Positions 15,284 through 24,376 are shown, numbered from the stretch's first letter. The stretch: DNA of 39,419 bases from Acidobacteriaceae bacterium (GCA_030037545.1 JASHRF010000024.1:1-39419), one strand, 5' to 3'. Notes: generated from the sequence alone by a model not told the origin. Program-made: numbers and translations.

Positions 15284-16282
15284 ATGACTTTCGCCTCGCA
15301 GGCCGCACCTCCGCCGAAACTTGCCGCGCCGCCCTCTGAACCGGTGCACGCGCACGCGACGGCCGCGGTGCATGCGCCCAGTCCCGGTGCGACGGCGACG
15401 CTCATCCACGATCTGCGCGAGTTGTTCAAGGTGAAGGTGGTGGGCCTGGTTCTGGTGACCGGGTGGGGCGGCTATTATCTTGGCTCTCTGCAGTCGGGCA
15501 TCTCTTCGATGCAGCGCGGACTGCTCGACGCGCTGCTGGGCATCGGACTGGTTTCAGCCGGCGCCGGCGCGCTGAACCAGGCTCTGGAGAGAACCACCGA
15601 TGCGCGCATGAAGCGCACTGCCGACCGGCCGCTGGCTTCGGGACGATTTTCGCTGGCTACCGGCATTGCGTTCGGAATGGGCGCCCTGGCACTGGGCTCG
15701 CTGTGGCTGCTGGCGCGCACCAACCTGCTCACGGTCTCGCTGGCGCTGCTCACCGCGTTTACGTACGTGGCGGTTTATACACCGCTCAAGCGCGTTACCA
15801 GCCTGGCTACATTTATCGGGGCGTTTCCAGGCGCCATGGGCCCGATGCTGGGATGGACCGCGGCGCGGCCGCACATCGAGTGGCCAGCAGTGGCGCTCTT
15901 TGCCATCCTGTTTGTGTGGCAATTTCCGCATTTCATGTCTATTGCCTGGCTTTATCGCGAGGACTATGCGCGCGCCGGCATCCGCATGTTGCCGGTGGTG
16001 CAGCCCGACGGCCTCTCGACCGTGGTGGAAGCGCTGTTTTACGCGGTGCTGATGATTCCCGTGAGCCTGGCGCCGTGGAGGCTGGGCATGGCCGGCGCTT
16101 CGTATGCCGCGATCGCAACCGTGCTGGGGCTGGTTTACCTCGCCTACACGATCCGGTTCGCGCGCATTTTACGGGCGCGGACGGAAGACGAGAGCCGCAT
16201 GCTGGCGCGCGACCTGCTCAAGGTGAGCGTGCTGTATCTTCCGCTTCTTTTCACCACGCTCATGATCTGCGCGAAGGGCTGA
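15284..16282 (+). CDS. ctaB: Heme O synthase (protoheme IX farnesyltransferase)
   Basis: A 332-residue UbiA-family membrane prenyltransferase that adds farnesyl to protoheme, giving heme O for terminal oxidases. The first Asp-rich motif is NQALERTTDARMKRTADRPL (N98, D106). YTPLKR and GAFPGAMGPMLGW form the second conserved region. WQFPHFMSIAWLYREDYARA followed by GIRMLPV is the heme-O-synthase signature. Eight or nine hydrophobic segments follow a soluble Ala/Pro/His-rich N-terminal tail of about 40 residues. It starts an operon with the DUF420 gene (3-nt gap) and a small membrane gene. Oxidase subunits are not in the window. Confidence 0.93.
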   Translation: MTFASQAAPPPKLAAPPSEPVHAHATAAVHAPSPGATATLIHDLRELFKVKVVGLVLVTGWGGYYLGSLQSGISSMQRGLLDALLGIGLVSAGAGALNQALERTTDARMKRTADRPLASGRFSLATGIAFGMGALALGSLWLLARTNLLTVSLALLTAFTYVAVYTPLKRVTSLATFIGAFPGAMGPMLGWTAARPHIEWPAVALFAILFVWQFPHFMSIAWLYREDYARAGIRMLPVVQPDGLSTVVEALFYAVLMIPVSLAPWRLGMAGASYAAIATVLGLVYLAYTIRFARILRARTEDESRMLARDLLKVSVLYLPLLFTTLMICAKG

Positions 16283-16285
16283 CCG

Positions 16286-16855
16286 ATGACCACCGTTGCA
16301 CCCGCGTCCAGTTCGCGATGGAATCACGTTCCCTCGGGCGCCGCGCCGGCCATCGCCGCCATCCTGGCGATCAGCGCGGCGGTCACGGCATTTCTTTTCT
16401 GGCTGATTTACATTCATCCGGCCGCAGCGACCGCGGGCGAGTGGGCATTTCTTCCGGCGATGAACGCAGTGCTGAACGGCCTGGCGGCTGTTTCGCTGGT
16501 CATCGGCTATACGTTCATTCGCGCGCATCGCATCGGCGCCCACCGCGCGGCCATGATGACCGCGTTTGTATTTTCCACGCTGTTTCTGGTGGGGTACATT
16601 GCACACCACGCGCTGCACGGCGATGTGCGCTATCCGCTGCACGCGGCCCTGCGCACGCCCTATCTCTGGCTGCTCGGGAGCCACATTGTTCTGGCCACGC
16701 TCACGCTGCCGCTGGTGCTGGTGACGTTTTTCTTTTCGCTTACGGGGCGCATCCCGCAGCATCGCAAGATCGCGCGCTGGACGTTTCCTCTGTGGCTCTA
16801 TGTCTCGGTCACGGGCGTGGTCACGTACGTGATGCTGCGGCTGGCGCAAGGATAG
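16286..16855 (+). CDS. DUF420 membrane protein
   Basis: A 189-residue protein with four or five hydrophobic segments. The pattern PAMNAVLNGLAAVSLVIGYT, followed by IRAHRIGAHRAAMMTAF, is the DUF420 signature, and HH (HHALHGD) and H (GSHIVLATLTLPL) are conserved candidate metal or heme ligands. DUF420 members neighbour cytochrome oxidase and heme A genes; CtaM of Firmicutes is needed for a heme-copper oxidase. Position directly behind ctaB supports a role in oxidase assembly. Confidence 0.85.
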   Translation: MTTVAPASSSRWNHVPSGAAPAIAAILAISAAVTAFLFWLIYIHPAAATAGEWAFLPAMNAVLNGLAAVSLVIGYTFIRAHRIGAHRAAMMTAFVFSTLFLVGYIAHHALHGDVRYPLHAALRTPYLWLLGSHIVLATLTLPLVLVTFFFSLTGRIPQHRKIARWTFPLWLYVSVTGVVTYVMLRLAQG

Positions 16856-16861
16856 AGGGCG

Positions 16862-17143
16862 ATGCCGGTGAGCACGATGAAATCGGAAAGAAAACGCGCC
16901 GCGATGCTCAACGACGGCACGCGCCAGTTGCTGCAGTGGGGCGGGTCGATGGTGGGCGCGGGGGTGCTTGCCGGCATCCTGCTGGTGACCGTGCTGGGCG
17001 GCTACACGCGCCTGGGCGCGACCACGAACACCGGATGGTTCGCGCTCATTGTCGCCCTCATGTGCATACCCTTCGGGGGGATGCTACTGACGCTGGGCGT
17101 GGCCAAGTGGCTGCGTAACCGGCGCCTGGCGCGGGGAAAGTAG
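16862..17143 (+). CDS. Small membrane protein in the ctaB operon
   Basis: A 93-residue protein with two membrane helices (about 28-48 and 60-80) and basic ends (MKSERKRAA, LRNRRLARGK). It begins 6 nt after the DUF420 stop, so it is probably co-transcribed. I do not recognise the family. A role beside the oxidase assembly genes is inferred only from position. Confidence 0.65.
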   Translation: MPVSTMKSERKRAAMLNDGTRQLLQWGGSMVGAGVLAGILLVTVLGGYTRLGATTNTGWFALIVALMCIPFGGMLLTLGVAKWLRNRRLARGK

Positions 17144-17169
17144 CCGGCGCTGGGCTTCGGGGCCCGGCA

Positions 17170-18045
17170 TCAGGACAGCGCCAAGTTCAGGTTGTCGATG
17201 GCTTCGTCGATTTCCGAAGTGTTCTTGTAGCCTACCGTCACGCAATCCACGCCCGCATTACGGAATGCAAAGCGCATGGCCTTTTGCCGGTCCTCGTGGT
17301 TGAATCTGCCTTCACCGATCAGCTTCATGCTGATAACGCCCATGCCGCGCGCCTTGGCCTGCTTGGTGTAATCCACCACTTCAGGCACGTTGCCGGGTTC
17401 GCCGGTGTCGGGAATTTCGGCGTCCATTACCGTGCCCTTATGGTTCATGCGGATCATGGCGATTTCGAGCCACCTGGTGCCGGGAACCTCGCGTAGCGCG
17501 GGCAATCCGTGCACCGATGCGCCGTGGCTGAGGATCATCTGCTTGTGTTGGGCCTCGAGAATGGCGTCCTGCCAGCGCAGCGTGTCGGTGGGCCAGTTCG
17601 CCTCGTGCTGCCAGTGCAGCAGCATGATATCAAAGTAATCGGTCATGGAATTGCGGCGCAGGTCTTCGAGGCTCTTCATCGGGTCGCCGCCCGTGCCGGT
17701 GGTCACTTTGGACATCAATCGGTAGCTGTCGCGGGGAAGTCCCTTGAGCGCGATGCCCAGCATCTGCTGCGATTGGCCGTAGGAGCCGGCGGTCTCAAAG
17801 AAGCGGATGCCGCGATCGTAGGCGTAGCGCACCAGGCGGGTGAAGCCGTCCTGGCCCAGAGCCTGTTGCACCTGGCCGCTGAAGGTTCCGGTACCGAAGG
17901 CCAGCCGCGTAACCTGCACATTCGACTTGCCCAGCGTGACCCAGCCGGTTGCCGCGGCGCGCTCCGCTTTCAGCGTGCCTACGCCTGCCAGCGCTCCTGC
18001 CGCCACGCCGGCTTTGATAAAAGTTCGCCTGGAATAGGGATTCAT
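17170..18045 (-). CDS. Tat-exported aldo/keto reductase
   Basis: A 291-residue AKR-superfamily oxidoreductase. The N-terminus MNPYSRRTFIKAGVAAGALA is a twin-arginine signal (SRRTFIK). The AKR barrel follows, with GTGTFSG, the catalytic tetrad region FFETAGSYGQS (the usual Asp is Glu, Tyr kept), K in LMSKVT and H in MLLHWQ. Its start has GGAGG seven bases upstream. Export of an NADPH-type AKR is odd, because the cofactor is cytoplasmic, but Tat substrates fold with cofactor bound. Convergent with the small membrane gene. Confidence 0.87.
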   Translation of the reverse strand: MNPYSRRTFIKAGVAAGALAGVGTLKAERAAATGWVTLGKSNVQVTRLAFGTGTFSGQVQQALGQDGFTRLVRYAYDRGIRFFETAGSYGQSQQMLGIALKGLPRDSYRLMSKVTTGTGGDPMKSLEDLRRNSMTDYFDIMLLHWQHEANWPTDTLRWQDAILEAQHKQMILSHGASVHGLPALREVPGTRWLEIAMIRMNHKGTVMDAEIPDTGEPGNVPEVVDYTKQAKARGMGVISMKLIGEGRFNHEDRQKAMRFAFRNAGVDCVTVGYKNTSEIDEAIDNLNLALS

Positions 18046-18123
18046 TGCGACCTCCGCGATTGACGTGCGCCAATTGCACGAATGGTAGCACAGACGGCGG
18101 ATTGTAGCCGGAGAGTCGTGAAA

Positions 18124-18141
18124 CGCGATCCGTGGATCGCG
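18124..18141. repeat. Perfect palindrome CGCGATCC-GT-GGATCGCG
   Basis: An 8+2+8 inverted repeat between the divergently oriented aldo/keto reductase start side and the EamA gene end. It is followed at 18161-18182 by GTGGACAATGCACAGTGGAC, a relative of the CAGTGGTCAGT-type repeats. Function unknown. Confidence 0.5.
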
Positions 18142-18205
18142 ATCGGCGGACGGCCGGCAGTGGACAATGCACAGTGGACTGGGAATGACTATCGCTTGCC
18201 AGCCT

Positions 18206-19144
18206 TTAGTCCCGGGCCGCTGCCGTTACCGGGACCGGCGCCTTTGCGTGGGCCGTCGTGATCAATACCACGCTGGCCAGAATACAGGCCGTACCCAGCA
18301 GGGTGCGCAGGCCCACGGCTTCGCCGCCCAGGAAATATCCAATCACCACGGCCACAATCGGATTCACATACGCATAGGTGCCCACGCGCGTCGGCGACTG
18401 GTGATGAATGAGCCATACATAGGCCGTGAATCCGACAATCGATCCGGCCGCGATCAGATAGAGCAACGCGAACCATGCGCCGGCGGAAACCGCGGAGAGA
18501 TGAAAGCCGCGCAGCTCTCCCCGCGCAGCCGAGGCAATGGCAAGCATGATTCCGCCGGCCAGCATCTGCGCTCCCGAGCTCATGGCCTTGGAAGCGGGGA
18601 GGGGCAACTTGCGCAGCAGCGCCGAGGCCACCGACCAGCTTATGGGGCCAATGATCAGGGCCACGGCGCCGGCAGTGTCAATCGGCGCTCCGCCCAGATT
18701 CAGCGAGCGGCTCACCAGCGCCACCACGCCGGCGATTCCGATGGCGAGCGCCAGCGCCAACCGCGCGGTGAGCTTCTGCGTGCGCAGCAAGACAATTTCC
18801 GACAGAGCCATGAAGGCCGGAATGGTGGCCGCCATTACCGCTGCCATTCCCGAAGGCACGCGCTGCTCGGCCCAGAAGAGCAACCCGTAAGCGACAACAA
18901 AGATGAGGAAGCCCAGGAGCAGGACCGACGCCCATTCGCGCCGGGTGGGGCCGCGCTCGCCGCGCGCCAGCATCCATCCATAAAGCGCAAGGCCCGCGGC
19001 CAGGAAGCGCATGGCCGCCAGCAACAGCGGTGGAACTTCGCGTACGCCTACACGGATGGCGTAAAACGTCGATCCCCAGACGAAATAAATGATCCCGAAA
19101 GCCAGCAGGGTCTGCCACCGCGGAATGTGGTTTGCGGCTTTCAT
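18206..19144 (-). CDS. EamA/DMT-family transporter
   Basis: A 312-residue protein with ten hydrophobic segments arranged as two EamA repeats. Family motifs are FGIIYFVWGSTFYAIRVGVR at the first helix and YLIAAGSIVGFTAYVWLIHH with PTRVGTYAYVNPIVAVVIGY in the second repeat, as in YedA/RhaT-like exporters. Substrates in this family range from amino acids to purines and sugars and cannot be told here. The ATG has GGAGG three bases upstream. Confidence 0.9.
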   Translation of the reverse strand: MKAANHIPRWQTLLAFGIIYFVWGSTFYAIRVGVREVPPLLLAAMRFLAAGLALYGWMLARGERGPTRREWASVLLLGFLIFVVAYGLLFWAEQRVPSGMAAVMAATIPAFMALSEIVLLRTQKLTARLALALAIGIAGVVALVSRSLNLGGAPIDTAGAVALIIGPISWSVASALLRKLPLPASKAMSSGAQMLAGGIMLAIASAARGELRGFHLSAVSAGAWFALLYLIAAGSIVGFTAYVWLIHHQSPTRVGTYAYVNPIVAVVIGYFLGGEAVGLRTLLGTACILASVVLITTAHAKAPVPVTAAARD

Positions 19145-19224
19145 GGGCCTCCGGTGTGAAATCGAAGCTGGTCCGTCTTCAGTGCGCCATCGGCGCCGGC
19201 GTTTGGTTCTCTTGTTCCCTGACT

Positions 19225-20010
19225 TTACCAGCTATGCAGCCATTCCTCGTCGCGGCGGATGCGCACCGGGGTGTGAAAGAGCTCGCTCAGACGCGCTTCC
19301 GTCAGCAACCCACGGCGCGGGCCGTCTGCCACGATGCGGCCGTCGCGCATGAGGATGATGCGCTCGATCTCGGGCAGGATGTCGCTCAAATGATGCGTCA
19401 CAAGCACCAGGCCAGTGCCTTCCCGCGCGAGGCGGCGCAGGGTGTCGCGCAACTCGCGCTGCGCCGCCAGGTCAAGCGTGTTGGAAGGCTCGTCGAGAAG
19501 CAGTTGGCGGGGACGATGCGCCAGCGCCCGCGCGATCAGGATGCTGCGCTTCTCACCGGCCGACATGGCGCCGACCAACTGATCCGCGAGGCGCGTGGCT
19601 TCCATGCGTACGAGCGCCTCCCACGCGCGCTCGCGCATTTCCTCTGTGGCATGGAGGTTCGGCCACAAAGCTGAAGCCGAGAAGAAGCCTGCGATTACGG
19701 CGTCGAGGCCGGTGGTCACGGCGGTGCGCTCGCCGGGAAGGTCGGCGCCCACTACGCCGAAATGCCGCCGCAACTCGGCCAGATCCCAGCGTTCGCGCCC
19801 GAAGATGCGCACGCGCATCCCCGGCTTTACGATGGGATAGAGCTGGCAGGTCATGGCCAGGATCAGCGTGGATTTACCGCAGCCATTGGGGCCGAGGATG
19901 GCCACGTGCTCGCCGGCGCGGATGCTCAGATTCACGTCATGCAGCACCACGCGCTCGCCGCGAGCGACGTCGACGGAGCGGAGATCGAGAAAGTCGGAAG
20001 AGCAGTTCAC
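19225..20010 (-). CDS. Orphan ABC transporter ATP-binding protein
   Basis: A 261-residue ATPase. Walker A is GPNGCGKST (40-48), the signature loop MSAGEKRSILIARAL (variant of LSGGQ), Walker B LLLDEPSNTLD, and the H-loop VTHHLSD. Overall pattern is like ModF/YlmA-type stand-alone ATPases. No permease or binding protein lies nearby. The start GTG at 20010 lies inside the CAGTTGTCAGT repeat, with no ribosome site seen, and no other good start exists before the Walker A. The repeat may have replaced the native upstream region. Confidence 0.87.
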   Translation of the reverse strand: MNCSSDFLDLRSVDVARGERVVLHDVNLSIRAGEHVAILGPNGCGKSTLILAMTCQLYPIVKPGMRVRIFGRERWDLAELRRHFGVVGADLPGERTAVTTGLDAVIAGFFSASALWPNLHATEEMRERAWEALVRMEATRLADQLVGAMSAGEKRSILIARALAHRPRQLLLDEPSNTLDLAAQRELRDTLRRLAREGTGLVLVTHHLSDILPEIERIILMRDGRIVADGPRRGLLTEARLSELFHTPVRIRRDEEWLHSW

Positions 20011-20052
20011 AGTTGTCAGTTGTCAGTGATCAGTGGTCAGTTATCAGTCATC
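20006..20052. repeat. CAGTTGTCAGT-type heptamer array
   Basis: Seven tandem degenerate units of about 7 nt (CAGTTGT, CAGTTGT, CAGTGAT, CAGTGGT, CAGTTAT, CAGTCAT). It overlaps the start codon of the ABC ATPase. Related arrays stand at 25844-25880, 33178-33214 and 38303-38334. Confidence 0.75.
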
Positions 20053-20069
20053 GGTTGCCGGCGATAAGC

Positions 20070-20101
20070 CTTGCTCCCTCGCTCCCTGGTTCCCTTGTTC
20101 C
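20070..20101. repeat. GCTCCCTCGCTCCCT-type repeat, copy 1
   Basis: The reverse complement (GGAACAAGGGA ... GGGAGCGAGG) matches the array at 24377-24429. It directly follows the heptamer array upstream of argJ. Composed of 7-8 nt degenerate units. Confidence 0.6.
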
Positions 20102-20133
20102 ACTGCGCACTGTTAGATTAAATGCGTTGCCCC

Positions 20134-21357
20134 ATGAGCGATCTGTCACCATTTCTTATCCCGCGCGGATTCCGTTTTGGCGCCGCGAAAGCCGGCGTGA
20201 AAGCCAGCGGACGCGCCGATTTCGCGCTGATTGTCGCCGATGCGCCGGCTAGCGCTGCCGCTGCCTTCACTACAAACCGCGTGATTGCTGCGCCGCTCAT
20301 TGTCGACAAGGAGCACCTGCGCGCGACCGGCGGCAAGGTGCGCGTGGTGGCCATCAACGCCGGCAACGCCAACTGCGCCGCGGGCCAGGCGGGGCTCGAC
20401 GCCGCCCGCGCCACCTGCGCCGCCGCAGCGCAAACCTTCCATTGCCGCACTGAAGAGGTTTTTCCGTCTTCCACTGGCGTCATCGGGGTTCCGCTTCCGG
20501 CAGGAAAGCTGATCGACGCATTGCCAGAGGCCGCCGCAGTGCTGGGCGCGGAGTCCGAGCGCTTTATGGAAGCCGCGCAGGCCATTCTGACCACAGACAC
20601 GGTGGAAAAAACCGCTTTCGCGCGGGTTGAGGTTGGGGGCACGGGCAAGACTCGCGAAATCCGCGTAGCCGCTTTCGGAAAGGGATCGGGCATGATCCAT
20701 CCCCAGCTTGTGCCGCACGCGACCATGCTGGTTTACGTGCTGACCGACGCGGCTTTAGAGCCGGCCGATCTCGACAGGTATCTGCGCGCCGCCATCGAGC
20801 GCAGCTTTAATCGCATCTCCGTCGACGGCGATACCTCGACCAACGATACGGTGCTGCTGCTGGCCTCGGCGGCGAGCGGCGTGACCGTGGGAGCGGGTGA
20901 GCCGGCTTTTGCGGCCGCGCTGGACCAGGTGTGCGCTTCGATGGCAAAGCAGATTGTTGCCGACGGCGAAGGCGTTTCGCACGTGGTTGAACTGCGGATC
21001 GACGGCGCAGCCAGCGACGCCGATGCGCTGCGCGTCGCCAAGGCCATTGCACACTCCCCTCTGGTGAAGACTGCGTGGGCCGGATGCGATCCAAACTGGG
21101 GGCGGCTTATCGCCGCCATTGGCTACTCCGGCGCCCAGATCGACCCCGGGCGCATCGACATCTCTTTCGGCTCGCTGGCCATCTGCCGCAATGGCGGGCG
21201 AGCGGCGGAGTTCGACGAGGCCGCGGCGCACTCCTACCTGGAGCGGCCGGAGTTCACTATCTCGATTCAACTCCACCAGAGCGGCGGCTCGTGCGTCTTC
21301 TGGACCACCGACCTGACGGCGCAGTACATCCACATCAACTCCGATTACTCGACGTAA
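20134..21357 (+). CDS. argJ: Glutamate N-acetyltransferase / ornithine acetyltransferase
   Basis: A 407-residue Ntn-like enzyme of arginine synthesis that transfers acetyl from N-acetylornithine to glutamate. NAGNANCAAG (oxyanion region), FGKGSGMIHP and the autocleavage site PHATMLVYVLTDA are present; the Thr of ATML becomes the N-terminal nucleophile. The C-terminus ends SDYST, as in the family. Start at ATG 20134 (MSDLSPFL); another ATG four codons earlier exists, and neither has a clear ribosome site. The ATPase start and repeats lie directly upstream. No other arg genes are in the window. Confidence 0.93.
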   Translation: MSDLSPFLIPRGFRFGAAKAGVKASGRADFALIVADAPASAAAAFTTNRVIAAPLIVDKEHLRATGGKVRVVAINAGNANCAAGQAGLDAARATCAAAAQTFHCRTEEVFPSSTGVIGVPLPAGKLIDALPEAAAVLGAESERFMEAAQAILTTDTVEKTAFARVEVGGTGKTREIRVAAFGKGSGMIHPQLVPHATMLVYVLTDAALEPADLDRYLRAAIERSFNRISVDGDTSTNDTVLLLASAASGVTVGAGEPAFAAALDQVCASMAKQIVADGEGVSHVVELRIDGAASDADALRVAKAIAHSPLVKTAWAGCDPNWGRLIAAIGYSGAQIDPGRIDISFGSLAICRNGGRAAEFDEAAAHSYLERPEFTISIQLHQSGGSCVFWTTDLTAQYIHINSDYST

Positions 21358-21368
21358 GGATTCATTGG

Positions 21369-21390
21369 CTGGCGGCGGGGACGCCGCCAG
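21369..21390 (+). terminator. Hairpin after argJ
   Basis: CTGGCGGC / GCCGCCAG perfect 8-bp stem, 6-nt loop, 12 nt after the argJ stop. No T-run. A second hairpin follows at 21440-21455. Confidence 0.5.
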
Positions 21391-21439
21391 TACAGCCAGT
21401 CAGCCACCCCAACGCCAAAATTCCGTCGTCGGGGCGCCC

Positions 21440-21455
21440 CCGGTCAGGAGACCGG
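21440..21455. repeat. CCGGTC-AGGA-GACCGG hairpin
   Basis: A 6-bp stem with a 4-nt loop, followed ten bases later by TTTTT. Together with 21369-21390 it forms a GC-rich hairpin pair of a kind that looks repetitive; I saw no other copy in the window. Confidence 0.4.
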
Positions 21456-21525
21456 CGCTACGTCCGCTTTTTGGGCGCGGCCGCTTCTTCCGCCGCGCCA
21501 TTTACAATCGGGACAGCTGCCCTGC

Positions 21526-22383
21526 ATGGCCATTCAAAACAGCTCAGGAGCTTTTTCACTTATTGCGCGCAGAAAGCTGCTGGCGCTTTACGCCGCGCTG
21601 TTGCGTTGCCGCATGATGAAGGATTTTGCCGCCAGCGCGGTGGGGCGCAGCAAGTCAGGCCACGAGGCGCCTGCCGTGGCGGTGGTTCTTGACCTTAAGC
21701 CCGGCGATACGATTGCCGCTTCCGAACGCGACTTTCTTCCCGGATTCGTGAACGGCGCATCGCCGCAGACGATCGTTTCCGCATTGCGCGCCCGCCCGGC
21801 GCGGGCTCGCACTTCATCTTCAGCCATGCTCAAGGTTGCGCTGGCCGCGGCGCGCAATCATGCACAAAGAAAGAGCCGGAATGTCGCCGTGTTCTTCGGC
21901 GCGGATGGTTCAGGCTGCTCGGCGGCATGGCGCAACGCGCTGCAAATCGCCGGCGATGAGCGCCTGCCGATGGTGTTTGTCAGCCAAGCATCGGCCGGAG
22001 AAGCTGGGCCCGCGCAGCCGCGGAGCAAAAAAGCCGCCCGAAAAAGCCACGGTTATCCAGTCATTACGGTTGACGGGGACGACGTGGTCGCATTGTACCG
22101 CGTGGCCTCAGAGGCGCTGGTTCACGCGCGCCGCGGCAACGGTCCCACGCTCATCGAATGCGTGCCCTGGCCGCTGGCACTCCCGCAAAACGGGACTCAT
22201 GCAGCAAGCGATGCCATCCTCAACATGGAGCATTATCTGGCGCAGAGGGGGATTGCGTTCGAGCGGTGGAAGAGAAAAGCGATCGAGGAATTTGGGCGGC
22301 AGCTCAGAATCGATGCGAGGGCAAAACCGGCATTGGCGCTGGGTATTGCGAATCACTTGGCCCGGGGATGGGTGCGGTCGTAG
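21526..22383 (+). CDS. E1-alpha-like (2-oxoacid dehydrogenase) protein with altered TPP motif
   Basis: A 285-residue protein related to the alpha subunit of TPP-dependent 2-oxoacid dehydrogenases. [17 protein letters not shown] matches the N-terminal helix; [20 protein letters not shown] followed by [15 protein letters not shown] matches the TPP region; [20 protein letters not shown] then [15 protein letters not shown] matches the conserved C-terminal part. The TPP motif normally reads GDG...N; here it is ADGSG and ends in SQ, and the usual 'G.G.hmh' substrate loop is missing. It is about 40-80 residues shorter than usual and has no E1-beta or E2 neighbour. Probably catalytically changed or dead. 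Its 3' end overlaps xerC by 31 nt, convergently. Confidence 0.65.
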   Translation: MAIQNSSGAFSLIARRKLLALYAALLRCRMMKDFAASAVGRSKSGHEAPAVAVVLDLKPGDTIAASERDFLPGFVNGASPQTIVSALRARPARARTSSSAMLKVALAAARNHAQRKSRNVAVFFGADGSGCSAAWRNALQIAGDERLPMVFVSQASAGEAGPAQPRSKKAARKSHGYPVITVDGDDVVALYRVASEALVHARRGNGPTLIECVPWPLALPQNGTHAASDAILNMEHYLAQRGIAFERWKRKAIEEFGRQLRIDARAKPALALGIANHLARGWVRS

Positions 22384-23330
22384 ACCTCGGCCAACTGGGC
22401 AGCGGTGAGCTGCGTGTAGCGCTGGGTGGTGGACAGACGTTCGTGGCCCAGCAGCTCCTGAATGGCGCGCAGGTCCGCGCCCTCTTCCAGCAGATGAGTT
22501 CCGAAGGCATGGCGCAAGGTGTGGGGATGGACGTCGGAGGGTAGCCCGCGAAGAATCGCAATGCGCTTCACGATCCGGGCCACGCTGCGGGTCGTTAATC
22601 GGGCTTCACTGCCAGTTCGCGCCAGGCCGCGCAGGCGGAGGTTGAGCAAGAGCGCCGCCGGAGTGTCCGCGTGATGGTGAGCGCCGGCCGCAGCCAGGCG
22701 CGCCTGGCGATCAGTAAGGTAGGCACGCAAGGCCTCAGCCGCCGCATCGCCCAGCGGAACATAGCGCTGTTTCTGGCCCTTGCCGCGCACCAGGATGGCG
22801 TCGTTGGCCCAATGGATATCGTCAAGATTCAGCCCCACCAATTCCGCGTTGCGGATGCCGCAGCCGTAGAGCAGTTCCAGAATGGCGCGGTCGCGCGCAG
22901 GCCAGCTTGCCGCGTCGTCGCCCACCGAGTCGACCACGCGATTCATCTGCTCGATGGAGGGAACGCGGGGCAGGTATCTGGGCAGGCGCGGCGTGGCCAC
23001 GAGCGAGGCCGCATTTTGCTTGACATGGCCGGCTCGCGCCAGCCACTTGAACCAGCTGCGAATGGCGGCGAGCGCGCGCGCCGCCGACGCCTTCGACAAC
23101 CCGCGCCGATAGAGAGTGCCCAGGTAGGCGCGGATGTGCGTGTGCTCGACCTGGTGGATGCCCAGTTCCGGGTAACACCTGCCTATCCAAGAAGCGAACC
23201 CCGCCAGCTCGCGCCGGTAAGCCCGTAAGGTGTGCGCAGAGGCGGCGCGCTCGTTAGCCAGCACGCGGAGATAATCCTCGACTAAGGAATCGAGCGGAGC
23301 CGCGATCGGCGGGGCACCTGCGCGCCTCAT
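22353..23330 (-). CDS. xerC: Tyrosine recombinase XerC-like
   Basis: A 325-residue recombinase. An N-terminal SAM-like DNA-binding domain (about 15-100) is followed by the catalytic domain. The active-site residues are present: R in [13 protein letters not shown] in RGKGQKQR, H-x-x-R in [12 protein letters not shown] in LGHERLST and the nucleophile Y in QRYTQL. Overlap with xerD is 4 nt (ATGA), with a strong AGGAGGAGC ribosome site. As a heterotetramer with XerD it resolves chromosome dimers at dif. Assignment to C rather than D rests on gene order only. Confidence 0.85.
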   Translation of the reverse strand: MRRAGAPPIAAPLDSLVEDYLRVLANERAASAHTLRAYRRELAGFASWIGRCYPELGIHQVEHTHIRAYLGTLYRRGLSKASAARALAAIRSWFKWLARAGHVKQNAASLVATPRLPRYLPRVPSIEQMNRVVDSVGDDAASWPARDRAILELLYGCGIRNAELVGLNLDDIHWANDAILVRGKGQKQRYVPLGDAAAEALRAYLTDRQARLAAAGAHHHADTPAALLLNLRLRGLARTGSEARLTTRSVARIVKRIAILRGLPSDVHPHTLRHAFGTHLLEEGADLRAIQELLGHERLSTTQRYTQLTAAQLAEVYDRTHPRAK

Positions 23331-24292
23331 TGCTCCTCCTTGCCCGGCCGGCGCTTTCCGCGCGGATGATGCTCACGGTGCACGGCCTTCAACCTGCCCA
23401 GCGCGACGTGAGTATAGACCTGGGTAGTGGAAATGTCGGCATGGCCCAGCATGGTCTGCACGCTGCGCAGGTCGGCGCCGTGCTCCACCATGTGGGTGGC
23501 GCAACTGTGGCGCAGGCGGTGCGGGCTTGCCGAGCGGTTGGCCATCTTTACCAGGTGCCACACCCACTGGCGGGTGAGCGGCATGCCGCGCAGGGAGAGA
23601 AACAGCCATGCCTGACCGCGGCGCGACGAATCTGTGCGCGAGCCTTTGGCCTTGGTGCTGATGCGCTCCAGGTGGGGACGGCCTTCGCGCAGATACTGTT
23701 CGAGCGCCGCAACCGCGGAACGGCCCAGCGGCACAATGCGCTCCTTGTCGCCTTTGCCGCGCACCTGCACGCGGCCCACATCAAGACGCAGATCGCTGGC
23801 TCGCAGGGCGGTTACCTCCGACACGCGCAGACCGCCCGCATAGAGCAGCTCGAGAATGGCGCGGTCGCGCAGCGCGGTGGCCTTCGCCTGCGGATGCGAA
23901 GCGGCCATTCCGGCGCGCTCCAGCATCTCCGCCACCTCCGGCTCGGCCAGCGACTTGGGCAGCACCTTCCACGTCTTGGGCGACTCGATGTTCACGGTGG
24001 GATCGTGATGAATGCGCCGATCGAGCAGCAGCCACTTGTAAAAACCGCGCAGACAACTCAGCTTGCGCGCCGACGAGCGGGCATCGATGCCATGCGCGCG
24101 CAGGTGCTCAAGGAATGCGGCTACGTCCGCCTGTGCGGCCGAGAGCAGCACGCCGTTGCGAGCCTCAAGGAACTCCGCGAAGGTGCGCAGATCGCCCAGG
24201 TAAGCCTCGCAGGTGAGAGGCCGCAATCCTTTTTCCACGCGCAGATAAAATTCATAATCTTTTAAGAGCGTTGTGTTACTTGCGCTTTCCAC
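23327..24292 (-). CDS. xerD: Tyrosine recombinase XerD-like
   Basis: A 321-residue recombinase of the Xer type. Catalytic residues: R in [12 protein letters not shown] in RGKGDKER, H-x-x-R in [12 protein letters not shown] in LGHADIST and Y in QVYTHV. It is first in a two-gene unit with the next Xer gene. Adjacent translationally coupled xer genes are unusual: in most bacteria the two lie apart. The GTG start at 24292 lacks a strong ribosome site. An insert of about 20 residues ([18 protein letters not shown]) lies between the beta-sheet and HRLRH, which is known in Acidobacteria Xer proteins only from memory. Confidence 0.85.
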   Translation of the reverse strand: MESASNTTLLKDYEFYLRVEKGLRPLTCEAYLGDLRTFAEFLEARNGVLLSAAQADVAAFLEHLRAHGIDARSSARKLSCLRGFYKWLLLDRRIHHDPTVNIESPKTWKVLPKSLAEPEVAEMLERAGMAASHPQAKATALRDRAILELLYAGGLRVSEVTALRASDLRLDVGRVQVRGKGDKERIVPLGRSAVAALEQYLREGRPHLERISTKAKGSRTDSSRRGQAWLFLSLRGMPLTRQWVWHLVKMANRSASPHRLRHSCATHMVEHGADLRSVQTMLGHADISTTQVYTHVALGRLKAVHREHHPRGKRRPGKEEQ

Positions 24293-24376
24293 ATCCCGAT
24301 TATCTGCGCGATCGGGGTGCTACCACCGGCGCCGGTCGGGTTACCGAACCTCGTTCATCACGGAACCAAAGTCATC

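Noticed and set aside
15463..17118. Plus-strand open frame of 551 codons
   Set aside because: It is a shadow of ctaB and the DUF420 gene in another frame, Arg/Ala/His-rich and without motifs.
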